Below are positions 47,236-58,186 of a stretch of 64,000 nucleotides of DNA, one piece after another (position 1 is the stretch's first letter; each line of letters opens with the position of its first letter). The notes below the pieces were generated by a model. It was given only the letters and a program-made list of their open reading frames with translations, ran no database searches and was not told the DNA's origin. This DNA comes from Albula goreensis (Eukaryota; Chordata; Actinopteri; Albuliformes; Albulidae): positions 35,728,052 to 35,792,051 of the forward strand of contig CM040747.1 in the NCBI GenBank assembly GCA_022829145.1, written 5' to 3'. Made by a program: the position numbers and the translations under genes.

Positions 47236-48600
47236 AGTGTGAGTGAATTAGGGCTCCACATTTTTGAAAGACCTCAGAAAAACACCAGAGCTTCCCATAT
47301 GTGTATTTACGTTCTTGGCTACACCCCCTTTCCTCTGGCCTCTGATGGAGAAACAGCACAAGTGCACCATATTCCTTCACACTCCCAGCTCTAGCCTGCC
47401 AGTGATTTTCCAGCATTTAGAGTGAGCTTTTACCTTTGGTCACCTCCTTATACTCTACAACACATGTCAACATTCCCGTTTCACATTCCCTGAACGCACT
47501 TATACATGGAAAATGCAAAGAACTTTATTCTTTTCGTTTTTACATGTTTACCTTTGAGGCCTATTTGAGCATTTTAAGGACATAAATGTATTTCAGAAAA
47601 GATCAAAAACAATAGACTGACATCCATTCTCAGTACAATTGACAATATTACTATGAATTATTTTTAATACACGCATCCAAGTGTAACCCAGGTTGCTGAA
47701 CTGAATTTTGCTGAATTGAAAGCATATTAGTTGAAAAGCTGCAAAAGCAATGTGAAGGCAACTTCACCAGCTGAGTAAAGCTGGCAAAAAGTGAGAATAG
47801 ATGTTCAGTCTTCTACCCTCCTGGCTATCCTCAAAGACATTTTCCTGCAGTAAGTTGGTCAGTTTTGTAGACTTTCTCTGTTGTAGTGCTTTGTGGAATG
47901 AAAAATGCATGAATGCGCTGAGTGAAAGTTTACAATAGAGGGGGCGTCTCAGTGGTAATGGTTAGGAATTACCACAAAAGCATACAAAGATTCAAGAAAC
48001 CCATTACATTTTCTCCTCTCTTTCTCCTTCCCTGCAGAAGCTAATATATTGTAGCTGTCGGTGTCGCTGGGTTGACTCAGTGGCATTCTGACCCCTTGTT
48101 CCTGGCTTGGTCACTCACACAGCTCTTAATTTAGCAGCTCTTGGTTTCTTTGGCCTTGATGCAGGGGACTTTTTTGTTTGCACAAGTTTTAAATAAAAAA
48201 GTAAATAGCAGAATAATTACAAGATATTGTTCCGAAAATAAGGTATTTTTGAAAATAGCCATTGGAATATATAAAATAGAATAATCTTCCACCTGAAGAA
48301 CTTGAGGTTTTATTTTTAGAAATAATACCTTAATTTACACAATACACCTAGCCACACATGCTTGTTTGTGTGTGTGTTTACTTTGTAAAAAAAAATAATA
48401 AATAATAAGAATGAGAACGTTTTACAAAACTTGGAAGGGCCTTCACATCTGTTCATGTTGGCACAAATTATTCTACCTGGTTAAATAAAATAAAAATAAA
48501 ATAGGCATTGAGTTCACTAGAGTTCTGACTCTAGTTGCCAGGCATATATTTCTGACGTCTGTAGCAACAGATCTTATTGAAGTAAATCTTATTGAAGTAG
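47236..48600. other. AT-rich DNA, nothing recognised
   Basis: No tandem array or coding signal. Confidence 0.4.
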
Positions 48601-49690
48601 ATGCCTCCATACACGTGTTTTACTTGCTCTTATGCCAGTTTATGGACAACATTCACCCACTCCAGAGATGTATGCTTTTTTTCAGTCTGCCCGAGTCTGT
48701 GCAAGGTGAGTCTCCCCATGTGGAAGGAGACATATGCTTGATTTAGAGAGGCTCACATACCAGATACGCAATGTATGGACAGAAACGCTAGAACAAATTA
48801 GAACACCACTCTAAAAAGCTACCATACCTCATTTGTCTAGTTAAGTGGTTTATGGCTTATAAATGAATTTCATTTCATTACCTTGTGCCATTAATGACAC
48901 CATTGAAATATTAGATTCCCACTGAGCATAATGTGCGAGTTCAGGTTCTTATCCCTCTGCAGCACAGTGAGGAAATGACAGAAGCCTGGGGTGGTCTTTG
49001 AGACTGCCATTCCTGCCATTCTCACCCGCCTTGCTCATTAGCTGCTTTATATTACTCCACCTCCAAGTTGTAAAGAACAACCAACAACAGACCTGACTTT
49101 TACTCTTTACTCAATAAACATTTACTTTCCAATGGGGTCGTAAGTCTGGACAAATCCTTTTGTGTCGGTTTAATTCTTTCCTGAATCATCAAAAGGTTTT
49201 GCGAAACTTTTTTTCTCTCCACCCACTCCCAATCTCTAATGACTTATTTAATAAGGCTTTGATGGTGTTTTGTCGTGGCACACAATAGTGTCATTGTGGA
49301 ATGGGATTCAGGCCCAGTTTTCCTCTTGCAGGGGTAGGGCTGAGCTCATATCTTCAGGAAAAACCCCAGATCCGGCGCCCAGGGAGAAAACTCTGCAGCC
49401 ACTAGAAGGTCTCTGCACCAATAAGAGGACTGGATAGTTTCTCTGATTACTTAATATTCACTTCGATAGTGGAAAAGGGAAAATACTTTATGGATGCAAT
49501 AGGGCTGCGTAGGTTTAATGAAAATAGATCAGGAACGCTCATCAAAAATCTCCAGCACCCCAAAAAATGACAGAATTATATTTCCCCTCCTCCAATAAGA
49601 GAAGGATGTTGATGAGGCTATACTTTTACAGAAAATGAGACAGACAGACAAAATTAATCTGTACTCCTTTGTTATCATGAATACATCACG
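48601..49690. other. Repeat-poor block, candidate conserved non-coding DNA
   Basis: About 1.1 kb with balanced composition, no microsatellite and no transposon signature, bounded on the right by a SINE. TAAT-type words (TTAATTC, CTAATGA, TTAATA) typical of homeodomain sites occur, but such short words are common by chance. The proposal rests on the absence of repeats in a repeat-rich window. Confidence 0.25.
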
Positions 49691-49898
49691 CTGAGGCAGC
49701 TGTAGTCTACTGGCTAAGGTACATGACTGGGACCCCTGAGTTTGGTAGTTCAAGGAAGAACACCACCGCTGTTGGGCCCTTGAGCAAGGCCCTTAACCCC
49801 ACATTGCTCCTAGGGGGGATTGGCCCTTGGTTAGCATAATTAATTGTAAGTCACTTTGGATAAAAGCGTCAGCCAAATGACAGTCATGTAATGTAACA
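49691..49898 (+). mobile_element. tRNA-derived SINE with L2-type tail
   Basis: Same family as 57968. The head TAGTCTACTGGCTAAGG is a box A with two changes; box B is degraded (GTAGTTCAAGG). The body GGGCCCTTGAGCAAGGCCCT is intact; the tail is TTGGATAAAAGCGTCAGCCA followed by GTAATGTAA. Confidence 0.9.
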
Positions 49899-50545
49899 TC
49901 AAAAACAGGGTTACTAGATAATACTACTGTGAGGAGTTCTTGGTCTGCTATGTCAGGTTTATTTGGGTAGAGCAAAGAAAACTTGTTTTCATGGACCATC
50001 TCTCTGCCAGGGATATTGGTTCAATAAGGCTTAGTTTGGGCTCGGGGGTTGCCAATTGCTGTAGACAGCAATGAATTTGAAGGCCATTGAATCAAACTAA
50101 AACTAATTAGAGAATTTAGTTCACGGCAGCTAGATTGTCTTCTAGAAGTTCAGACCATGCTGATGTCCAACCCAATGTGAAAAAATGAGTTCCCAGATTT
50201 TAGTCTGGGTAGCCAGGCTGAGGTAGAAAGAGAGAGGACTAACAGTTTTTAGTCCTCTCTTTAAAACTTTAAAACTTATTTAGTTTTAAATAAGTTTTTA
50301 GTTTTTCTTATTTAGCACTGTGCTTATTTGTATGCCATTTTTAATGAGTCATGTATTTCAAAGCACTACCTATTCAAATAAAAATATATTGACAGGCTGG
50401 TGCAGGGCCAGAGGAAATATGCAGACACTGAATACAGCAACACTGTCTTCAGGATGCACCTCTCCCTGTCCCTCTCTAGCTCTTCTGTTTAACCATACTT
50501 AGTAACCATATTAGTGATCCACTGTTGCTGTTGATGTTGTTGTTG
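49899..50545. other. AT-rich DNA, nothing recognised
   Basis: A local TTTAGTTTTTA/TAAAACTTAT inverted pattern lies at 50250-50310. No gene. Confidence 0.4.
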
Positions 50546-50764
50546 CTGTGGTTACTGATGATTTTCTTTTTGTTGTTTCTTCAACAGGTCATCACAGGGC
50601 TTAAGTCTATGCTTATGTTATCCCTTCTGGCACTTGGAACTTTTACCCCAATCTAGGACATTTTTCTCATTCCTGACTTAATGCACTTTGAGTTGTAAGT
50701 TGCTCTGGATAAGAGCCTCTACAAAATGCCTGTAATGTAATGTAATGTAATGTAATGTAATACT
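50546..50764 (+). mobile_element. L2-type 3' UTR and tail with (TAATG)n end
   Basis: CTTCTGGCACTTGGAACTTT and ATGCACTTTGAGTTGTAAGT lead into TGCTCTGGATAAGAGCCTCT and then five TAATG units. This is the typical ending of fish L2 LINEs and of SINEs that borrow it. No tRNA-type head was found upstream, so an L2 3' fragment is the better reading. Confidence 0.7.
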
Positions 50765-51062
50765 CACTTCCCAAATCACAACACATTTTACAAGACTACA
50801 TACATAAATATTCACTGTCAAAATCATACATCTCACAAGACTACATGGAACAATACCTACTGCCAAAATCACATGTCTCACAAGACAATGTTCAACGATA
50901 CTCTCTGCCCAAATCCCACCTCTTACAAAGATTATATTCAACAATACTCATTGCCCTAATCCTGCCTTTCACAAGACAATATTCAACAATTCTCACTGCC
51001 CAAGAAACACCTCTCACAGACTATATTCAACAAAACACTGCCCAAGTCACACCTCTCGCCCT
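50765..51062. repeat. 45-bp class minisatellite, seven copies
   Basis: Units contain CTGCCCAAATCACACCTCTC, ACAAGACTA/ACAAGACAAT and ATTCAACAATACTCA. It starts immediately after the TAATG tail of the L2 fragment. Confidence 0.88.
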
Positions 51063-51606
51063 CTAAAGTTGCTCATTCCTCACATCCCAGTTGATTAAGC
51101 ACAGGTATCATATGAATCAATGTACCTTGCGACCCCCATGCCTACACACACCCTACCTCTACATAAACAGTACAGACTTATGTAGTTATAAGGAACTATA
51201 TTTACTTAACTGCTCAGTTTTCCCATTACTTAAGTACAGGACTAAAGTGTGTAAAGTATAGCTTAGTCATTCCTGCTAGAATATCCAGGTCACTGCACAG
51301 CCACTCATCCTTGGTCTTGAACCTCAAGTGTCAGGATCTCCCTAAATGTACTAATAAAATTCTACTGAACTAAAGGAATGTTTCTCAACTGCAATATCAA
51401 CACTTAAAATAATAATAAAATAGGCTCACAAGCTATTGTTCTAAATTATAAACAATATATTAACATAAAGCGCTTTCATCTCACGTGAGGGAATCATCCT
51501 CCCTGTTGGACATCCCAACCCAAGACCCATCGTGGGGGAATGGCTGCTCCTGCCAAGAAAAGCTGAGAGTCTGAGAACACAGTCAGGCTGGGGAGTCTGA
51601 ACACAG
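51063..51606. other. Unique DNA, nothing recognised
   Basis: No gene or element signal seen. Confidence 0.4.
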
Positions 51607-51618
51607 CCTCTCTTTCTT

Positions 51619-51656
<38 letters not shown>

Positions 51657-51658
51657 AC
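51607..51658. repeat. Compound CT/CA microsatellite
   Basis: TCTTTCTTTC and (TC)n followed by about 13 CA units. Confidence 0.95.
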
Positions 51659-51949
51659 GCTCTGCAGTCCTGTTCAGTCTGCCAGTAGATTTCCCCAATA
51701 ACTTTAGGGCTAGCAAATTATCAGTACAATTATTAAACAATTGTTTTTTAGTGCAGTGGAGGCATGAGGTTTGTTGTTCTGTAGCAGGGGCTTCTGGGAT
51801 AAGGTACACCACACTGCGTGACTACTGATGAGTAACAGTGATAATGGCATGTTAACAGACCTGTTGTCCGCAGGAAACATAAACACTGCACGCGAACTCA
51901 AATCTACTCACTATCAATGACACATACACACACACATTCACTCACTAAC

Positions 51950-52145
51950 AAAGTAAATTCAATTTCAATTCAATTTTCCTTGTGTAGCACTTTTTACAAG
52001 AAGTTTTCACAAAGCAACTTTACAGTTAATCCCTGGCCCAAAACCCCCTCAGAGCAAGCCAAGGCAACAGTGGCAAGGAAAAACTCCCTGACAAACAGGA
52101 AGAAACCTTGAGCAGAACCTGGCTCAGAGGGGGTGATAATGACAA
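51950..52145 (-). mobile_element. Fish dispersed retroposon fragment
   Basis: ATTCAATTTCAATTCAATTT, TGTAGCACTTTTTACAAG, CAAAGCAACTTTACAG, GGCAACAGTGGCAAGGAAAA, CTCCCTGACA and GAAGAAACCTTGAGCAGAAC follow, in order, a repeat I know as widespread in fish genomes ('tttatttgtatagcgcttttt... aaactccct... gaagaaaccttgag'). The ATTCA-rich end is its usual 3' terminus, hence reverse orientation. I cannot give a certain class. Confidence 0.65.
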
Positions 52146-52327
52146 TTTAAGTAGAAAAACCAGTATGTAGTACACTAGTAAACATAGATAGGGTTTGGTT
52201 TTTGATACAGGGAGGGCAGGAGGGCTGGATGAAGATTCTTACACACTTGTAAACACTACATTTGCGCATGGACACATGCACTCACACACATATTCACTCA
52301 CTAACAAAGACACCTACACACATATGT

Positions 52328-52328
<1 letters not shown>
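52146..52328. other. Flank, CA-rich toward the right
   Basis: Nothing coding; interrupted CACA and TCAC motifs. Confidence 0.35.

Positions 52329-52362
<34 letters not shown>
52329..52362. repeat. (CA)n microsatellite, about 17 units
   Basis: Pure CA run, flanked by interrupted CA-rich DNA on both sides. Confidence 0.95.
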
Positions 52363-52364
<2 letters not shown>

Positions 52365-52559
52365 GCTCAAATGTACACACCTAAACATACACACAGTGAT
52401 CACACACATTTTTGTCTCATTAAGGTTTCCTTTCGCAAGTAAGTATATCTGATTTTTTGTAACATTTTACTACTTTAATGAAATAGATGTGAAGCCTATA
52501 TAACGCTGTCAATAGAATTATATAAGACCTGCTAAAAAATGTCATACAGCTCATGACAT

Positions 52560-52752
52560 AAGTCTGTATCTGAGAGCAGCTGTAGTATCACTCTTTATAT
52601 GAGAGCAGCTGGAGTATCACTCCTTATATGAGAGCAGCTGGAGTATCACTCCTTATATGAGAGCAGCTGTAGTATCAGTCTGTCTGAGAGAAGCTGTAGT
52701 ATCAGTCTTTATCTGAGAGGAGCTGTAGTATCAGTCTTTATATGAGAACAGC
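52560..52752. repeat. 30-bp class minisatellite, six copies
   Basis: Units contain GAGAGCAGCTGTAGTATCAC and TCTTTATAT or TCCTTATAT; the last copies have AGTC for CACTC. Confidence 0.9.
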
Positions 52753-52790
52753 CTTACAGTTTTTCTCAATTGTGTACACACTGGAACTTT
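52752..52790. repeat. MITE-like end, copy 2
   Basis: CTTACAGTTTTTCTCAATTG then TGTACACACTGGAAC, matching 28945-28976. Confidence 0.4.
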
Positions 52791-54300
52791 TCAAAAAAGA
52801 TGTGTGAAAATAATTTTCAAAATACTTTCCAATAGCTATCCTTACAAGGAAATAATTTGTGTTTGAATGAAAACAAGCAATTAAAAATGCTAAATTCCAT
52901 TCATCAGTTGAAAACATGAACTCCTGGTTGCAAGCATGGGAGACTTTTTTGTGCAGCCATTAATGGCCACATGGTCCTCTAGCATCATGTCACACTAAAA
53001 ACCCATATGATACAGTAAATTTCTCTATCACTCCTGCCTGATCAGAGAGAGGCAGCCGGGCCGGTCCATGTCATTTAGGGTAAGGCCAGTGTCCTCTTAG
53101 CTGCTCTGCTCCAATGCTGCCTCAATGAAAACAGAATGTTCAACTGTGTATCTTCCGCCATATTCACCTCTCTTAATGCCAACACAGATACAGATTCTGT
53201 GCGTGGCACTAGAGGACGTACCTGCTCAGCCCTCATGAGCATGCCCCCTATTGATAATGTAATGTTGGAGGTATGTGGGGGATGTACCGGCAGAGTCATT
53301 CCAGGAGATATTTGTTTTCACGTGTCTTTCAGTTATATGTATATATATTTATATTTCATTTACGTTTCACCTGTTCCTTCTTGTTGTATGTTGCCTGCTT
53401 CAATACGCTGCTGTAATCTGTAAAAAACCAATCTCACTGTGCTTGTGTTTAATTTTTGAGGTGGAAATATTTGAAAGAATGGACTACTGTAAGTAAGTTT
53501 TACATTACTACTAAAAAAAGCAAGAGCTTACTGAGATAACAAATGATTATCACAATAGAGTCTTTTTATCAGACCACATTGCTTGCGAGTATGATTTGCT
53601 TGCAAAGTGTCACTTTCAGGAGGAAGAACATGGTTTGGGTGGCAGTTTTGACAGACATTTCTAGTTTTGCAGAAATGGTTGACTTTTTTGTGTGTGCCTA
53701 TAGTTTGAGGCAAAGTTTCAGGAAATATGTGCAAACAATGGTGAAAATTTGCAGTATCAGTAAGTGATAAGCCAAATCCAGTGGGGGAACCAGCTTGTCC
53801 TGTCCTGGGGAACATGATCTCCCTGAGCTTTGGGTGTCCTATGACAGTGGGAAAGCACCGTTACACAATTATCCCTCTCACTGCATTAATTAAACACATG
53901 TGGGCTTAACTCAACATAATCACAGCGGTGCAGCAAACAAAGCTGGCCCAATGACCCCGCTGGGCCAGAACCCCAGGCCCTCACCGCCAGCGTGCTGGGC
54001 CACTGTACTGGGGTTTAATGAGCATCCAGTGCTCTGTGTGTATGTTCTGCAGAGGAGCTTGGGCTGAGTTCAGTCAAACGACTCCTCTGGAGTAGCAGCC
54101 AGGGACTGCTTTGCATTGCACTCTTGGCAAGCTCTTGTTTTACAGCAGAATTATAGGGCTGTACTGCTGCTCAGTGCAGCTGTTTGAATTTGGTATTTTA
54201 AGTTGTATACTATACTGTACAGTACACACAAGTACATGTACTGCAAACTAACATTCTAATACAGTGCTGAACATGGAAATGAGTTGGGTGTTTGAGCTGG

Positions 54301-54303
<3 letters not shown>
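52791..54303. other. Mixed DNA, possible decayed MITE interior
   Basis: Part of this stretch, notably 53540-53770, has the T/G-rich, low-order look of non-autonomous element interiors, but I could not define ends. TGGCCCAATGACCCCGCTGGGCCA at 53943-53966 is a short interrupted palindrome (outer TGGCCC/GGGCCA). No gene. Confidence 0.35.

Positions 54304-54374
<71 letters not shown>
54304..54374. repeat. (GT)n microsatellite, about 35 units
   Basis: Pure GT run of about 71 bases, in complementary orientation to the CA run at 54608. Confidence 0.98.
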
Positions 54375-54376
<2 letters not shown>

Positions 54377-54424
54377 GGGATTCAAGCTGAATTGTTTAAC
54401 TTATCGGTAGCCTTAGAGTCACAC

Positions 54425-54572
54425 AACCCACAGCAAACACACAACTGGGCTTCAGTACCACACTCAGAGCAAACACACAACTGGACTTCTGTACCACACT
54501 CCGAGCAAACACACAACTGGGGTTCTGTTCTACACTCAGAGCAAACACACAACTGGGCTTCAGTGCCACACC
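54425..54572. repeat. 36-bp minisatellite, four copies
   Basis: Units CACACTCAGAGCAAACACAC plus AACTGGGCTTCAGTAC, period 36. It lies between the GT and CA microsatellites. Confidence 0.93.
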
Positions 54573-54605
54573 AATCTAGCTATCTATCTTTCTCTATCTA
54601 TCTCA

Positions 54606-54607
<2 letters not shown>

Positions 54608-54702
<95 letters not shown>
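54608..54702. repeat. (CA)n microsatellite, about 47 units
   Basis: Pure CA run of about 95 bases, preceded by TCTATCTATCTCACT. Confidence 0.98.
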
Positions 54703-54703
<1 letters not shown>

Positions 54704-55642
54704 AATATAAGTAACTATCTATATATACATCTGACAGCCCCCACCTGTCCCCACACAATGAGCCCTCCAGACCAGGTGATCAGGACTCAGGGCTGGGACT
54801 CTCACTGCCTGGAGGCTGAAGTGTGTGCAGGTTTCTAATCCCACCTGTTACCCTGGTTAACCTTGCTAAACTAACTAATTAGCTGTGTTCAGCTACCAGT
54901 TCACTCCTAGATTACACCACAGCAAACCGTTGCTTGTCAGTTATTTTGGAAGATTTTCTGAAAATGTACATCATTTTCTCAAAACTCTAAACATGAGCCA
55001 CAATACAATTAACCATGCAGGCAAAACTGCAGAGACCTTTGACAAAATTAACTTTTCTGTCAAAACCAAGTAACTTACTCTCAAAATCAAATTTTTATGT
55101 GAAAATACGGCATGCATCATATACATAAACATTTACTGAAAACCAGTTAAAGTATCTGCATATTGATGTGCTCAGTGTAACACTACAATGTTACTCATCA
55201 GTATATCTTTACTCATCAGGACTCAACCTTTTTTATTTTCAATGTTAAACATACTACCAATGCCTGTTGGAAGAAATGATAAAGTTTCTATTTGTACCAG
55301 TATTTGTACACAAATACAATGACAACAACCATCATTATTTCTTCCAAAATACTGTAAGTATATGAGCAAAAATCGGAAAATGTCAAATGATCTGCCTAAA
55401 AAAAATCTGCCTGCTATATTCAGCTGAAAACAAGACCTATCAAACATAAATAAAAAAGTTAGTCTGTCTCATATTTCATCAGACCACTGGACTTCATAAA
55501 CATGGACAGTGATGTTCTCCATCTCCAAGCAGTGAGGAGGTATCTCCTGGCATGAAGAGAATCCACCTGTCAACATTTTGAATTCTAGTGCTTTCAATAT
55601 GAACACAAGCATGATTATACAATGAAGACTGGGCCACATGTA
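54703..55642. other. AT-rich DNA, nothing coding
   Basis: From 54950 to 55130 phrases such as TTTCTCAAAACTCTAAACAT and ACTCTCAAAATCAAATTTTT recur loosely; this may be another MITE interior. No gene. Confidence 0.35.
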
Positions 55643-56458
55643 GAGTCAGTGCTGCTGTTACTGTAATCTCACACTGCAGTCAGTGCTGCTGTTACTGTAA
55701 TCTCTCACACTGCAGTCAGAGCTGCTGTTACTGTAATCTCACACTGCAGTCAGTGCTGCTGTTACTGTAATCTCTCACACTGCAGTCAGTGCTGCTGTTA
55801 CTGTAATTCCTCACACTGCAGTCAGTGCTGCTGTTACTGTAATCTCACACTGCAGTGCTGCTCTTACTGTAATCTCTCACACTGCAGTCAGAGCTGCAGT
55901 TACTGTAATCTCTCACACTGCAGTCAGAGCTGCTGTTACTGTAATCGCTCAAACTGCAGTCAGAGCTGCAGTTACTGTGATCTCTCACACTGCAGTCAGA
56001 GCTGCTGTTACTGTAATCGCTCAAACTGCAGTCAGAGCTGCAGTTACTGTGATCTCTCACACTGCAGTCAGAGCTGCTGTTACTGTAATTGCTCACACTG
56101 CAGTCAGAGCTGCTGTTACTGTAATCTCTCACACTGCAGTCAGAGCTGCTGTTACTGTAATCGCTCACACTGCAGTCAGAGCTGCTGTTACTGTAATTTC
56201 TCACACTGCAGTCAGAGCTGCTGTTACTGTAATCTCTCACACTGCAGTCAGAGCTGCTGTTACTGTAATCACTCACACTGCAGTCAGAGCTGCTGTTACT
56301 GTAATCTCTCACACTGCAGTCAGAGCTGCTGTTACTGTAATCTCTCACACTGCAGTCAGATCTGCTGTTACTGTAATCGCTCAAACTGCAGTCAGAGCTG
56401 CTGTTACTGTAATCTCTCACACTGCAGTCAGTGCTGCTGTTACCGTAACCTCTCTTAC
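55643..56458. repeat. 36-bp minisatellite, about twenty-three copies
   Basis: Units CACTGCAGTCAGAGCTGCTG plus TTACTGTAATCTCTCA, period 36 in most copies; a few of the first copies are 34. TCTC alternates with TCGC, TTGC or TCAC. Since 36 is twelve codons, long frames stay open on both strands: 191 codons reverse (YSNSSSDCSVRD repeats) and 177 forward (VISHTAVRAAVT repeats). No splice, start or domain context supports expression. Confidence 0.96.
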
Positions 56459-57360
56459 TGTGCAGCCTATGCTGCTGATACTACACAGGGTTTTCCGCTT
56501 TTTGCAGTGAGAATACAAGAGAGTGTCTGATTAAAATCCAACCAATCAAAGGGAAGCAAAGCCCCATTGCTTCTGACAGGCTACAGGATTAGACCTAACA
56601 GAAGGCAACAGGATGTTCAAAGTAACACATTTCCAGAGTATACTTAAAAGGTTTGAGTTTTTAAGCAATATAAGTGATATATTAGATGTTTGACCCACAC
56701 TAAAATAGGTCAGGCCAGGGCCCTCCAGCACACCCTAATCACTACTGATTCTGTGGTCCACACCTGGCACCTTTCCTACAGTTGCAGACATGACAAATGC
56801 CATTTTGGATCTTATCCCCATATTACACAAGCAGTCATTTGATTCTGGTACTTTGTTTAGAGTTTTTACACTGTAATGAAAAAAAACCCTCCTCCTTCTC
56901 CTGGGAGAGTTTACTTGTGATTGACTCCCCTTCATATCCTGTTTCTGGCACTGACACTCTGGCCATTAATCTGTTCAGAATTCCTATTTTACACAAAAAG
57001 ATAATAAAAATACATTCATAAAGATTTCTGGAATGTCTGAGTGTCACTCCAGCGTCCTGCTCCAAGTTACTCAGTGTTCACTTCCTGAGTCTCAGTGCTC
57101 TGAGAGCGATCAGATCTGCTGCTTCTGCTGCAAGGATGGTGTTCTTCATCTCACCTTTCTGACACACGCCTCCTCTCTCCTTTACTTTCTCTCTGCAGTG
57201 CACTGACCTCCTCTGTCTGACACACTCACCTCCTCCCTCTAACACACTCACCTCTTCTCTCGAACTCACTCTACCAAGCTCTGTAACACAATCACCTCTC
57301 TCTGTGAAACTCTCTGTGGCCCCCTGCAGGACGCAGCTGTGTATGTGCTGACATATCTCA
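56459..57360. other. Intergenic DNA, nothing recognised
   Basis: Pyrimidine-rich patches (CTCACCTCCTC) occur at 57160-57300. No element or gene signal. Confidence 0.4.
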
Positions 57361-57967
57361 CTACATCCCTCAATACTTTTTCTCATCTCCTCCTTTCCTC
57401 TCCTCCTTTCCTCCCCTCCTTTCCTACCCCGGAAATACGCCGGAAATATGTGGAGGAAAGGAGGGGAGGAAACGAGTGGAGGAAAGGAGGAAAGGAGGAA
57501 TGAATCGAATATTGGAACAGCTAATCTGATTCGCCCGTCATCAAAGTCGACGTCGGCTATTGATGAAGTAATAATTTCGACTGACTCCGAGAATACCAAA
57601 GCCAATCACGCTTCTTTCACGCCTACAGCCCTTTTGATTTATTAAAATACAAATGTCAGTTTCACGCATTCTGCTCATGATGTAATATAAACATTTGTAC
57701 AAGGAATAAATACACTTACCACAACATAAACTCGCTCAATTTTACACTGGTAAAATTACCGTTCGCAGCTCAAAAACGTGAATATTCGCATCAATGTGGT
57801 TATGTTTAAAAACGCAAAACAAAATATTTCCCAGTGATGTAAATTACATTGTTTGCTGTTCTCCCATTTATCCTTCAGTATTAGTAAATCCCTTGTCATG
57901 TTTTAGAACTTTTCGATGGTGAAATATTCTGTGGGATAGTCATTTAATCTGACTGGTCGTGAGCACA

Positions 57968-58186
57968 GGGCAGCCTATAGCCTAGTGGCTAAGGTAAATG
58001 ACTGGGACCCCTGAGGTAGGTGGTTCAAGTCCCAGTCCAGCCACAGCAAGAACAACATTGCTGTTGGGCCCTTGAGCAAGGCCCTTAACCCCACATTGCT
58101 CCCAGGGGAGACTGGCCCTTGGTTAGTCTAATCAACTGTAAGTCGCTTTGGATAAAAGCGTCAGCTAAATGACAGTAATGTAATGT
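57968..58186 (+). mobile_element. tRNA-derived SINE, best-preserved copy, nested
   Basis: Box A TAGCCTAGTGG (57978-57988) and box B GGTTCAAGTCC (58022-58032) both fit the RNA polymerase III consensus. The body has GTTGGGCCCTTGAGCAAGGC; the tail has CTTTGGATAAAAGCGTCAGC and ends in GTAATGTAATGT. About 220 bases. It sits inside the DNA element, so it is younger than that insertion. Comparison with the reversed empty site (the GAGCACA and TGTCAC words at about 32290-32320) places the junctions. Confidence 0.95.
57978..58032 (+). promoter_or_regulatory. RNA polymerase III internal promoter of the SINE
   Basis: Boxes A and B with exact consensus matches and about 33 bases between them. This is the only copy of three in which both boxes are intact. 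Confidence 0.8.

Noticed and set aside
46895..47416. 173-codon reverse frame
   Set aside because: Most of it is the 32-bp minisatellite; the remainder has no recognisable domain.
55845..56510. Long open frames of 191 and 177 codons on opposite strands
   Set aside because: They are the 36-bp minisatellite read in its two stop-free frames; no start context, splice sites or known domain.
57078..57605. 175-codon reverse frame
   Set aside because: Arises from the purine-rich end of the DNA element and neighbouring pyrimidine-rich DNA.
57978..58032. A tRNA gene
   Set aside because: Boxes A and B are intact but there is no cloverleaf beyond the head; the body and L2-type tail show it is a SINE.
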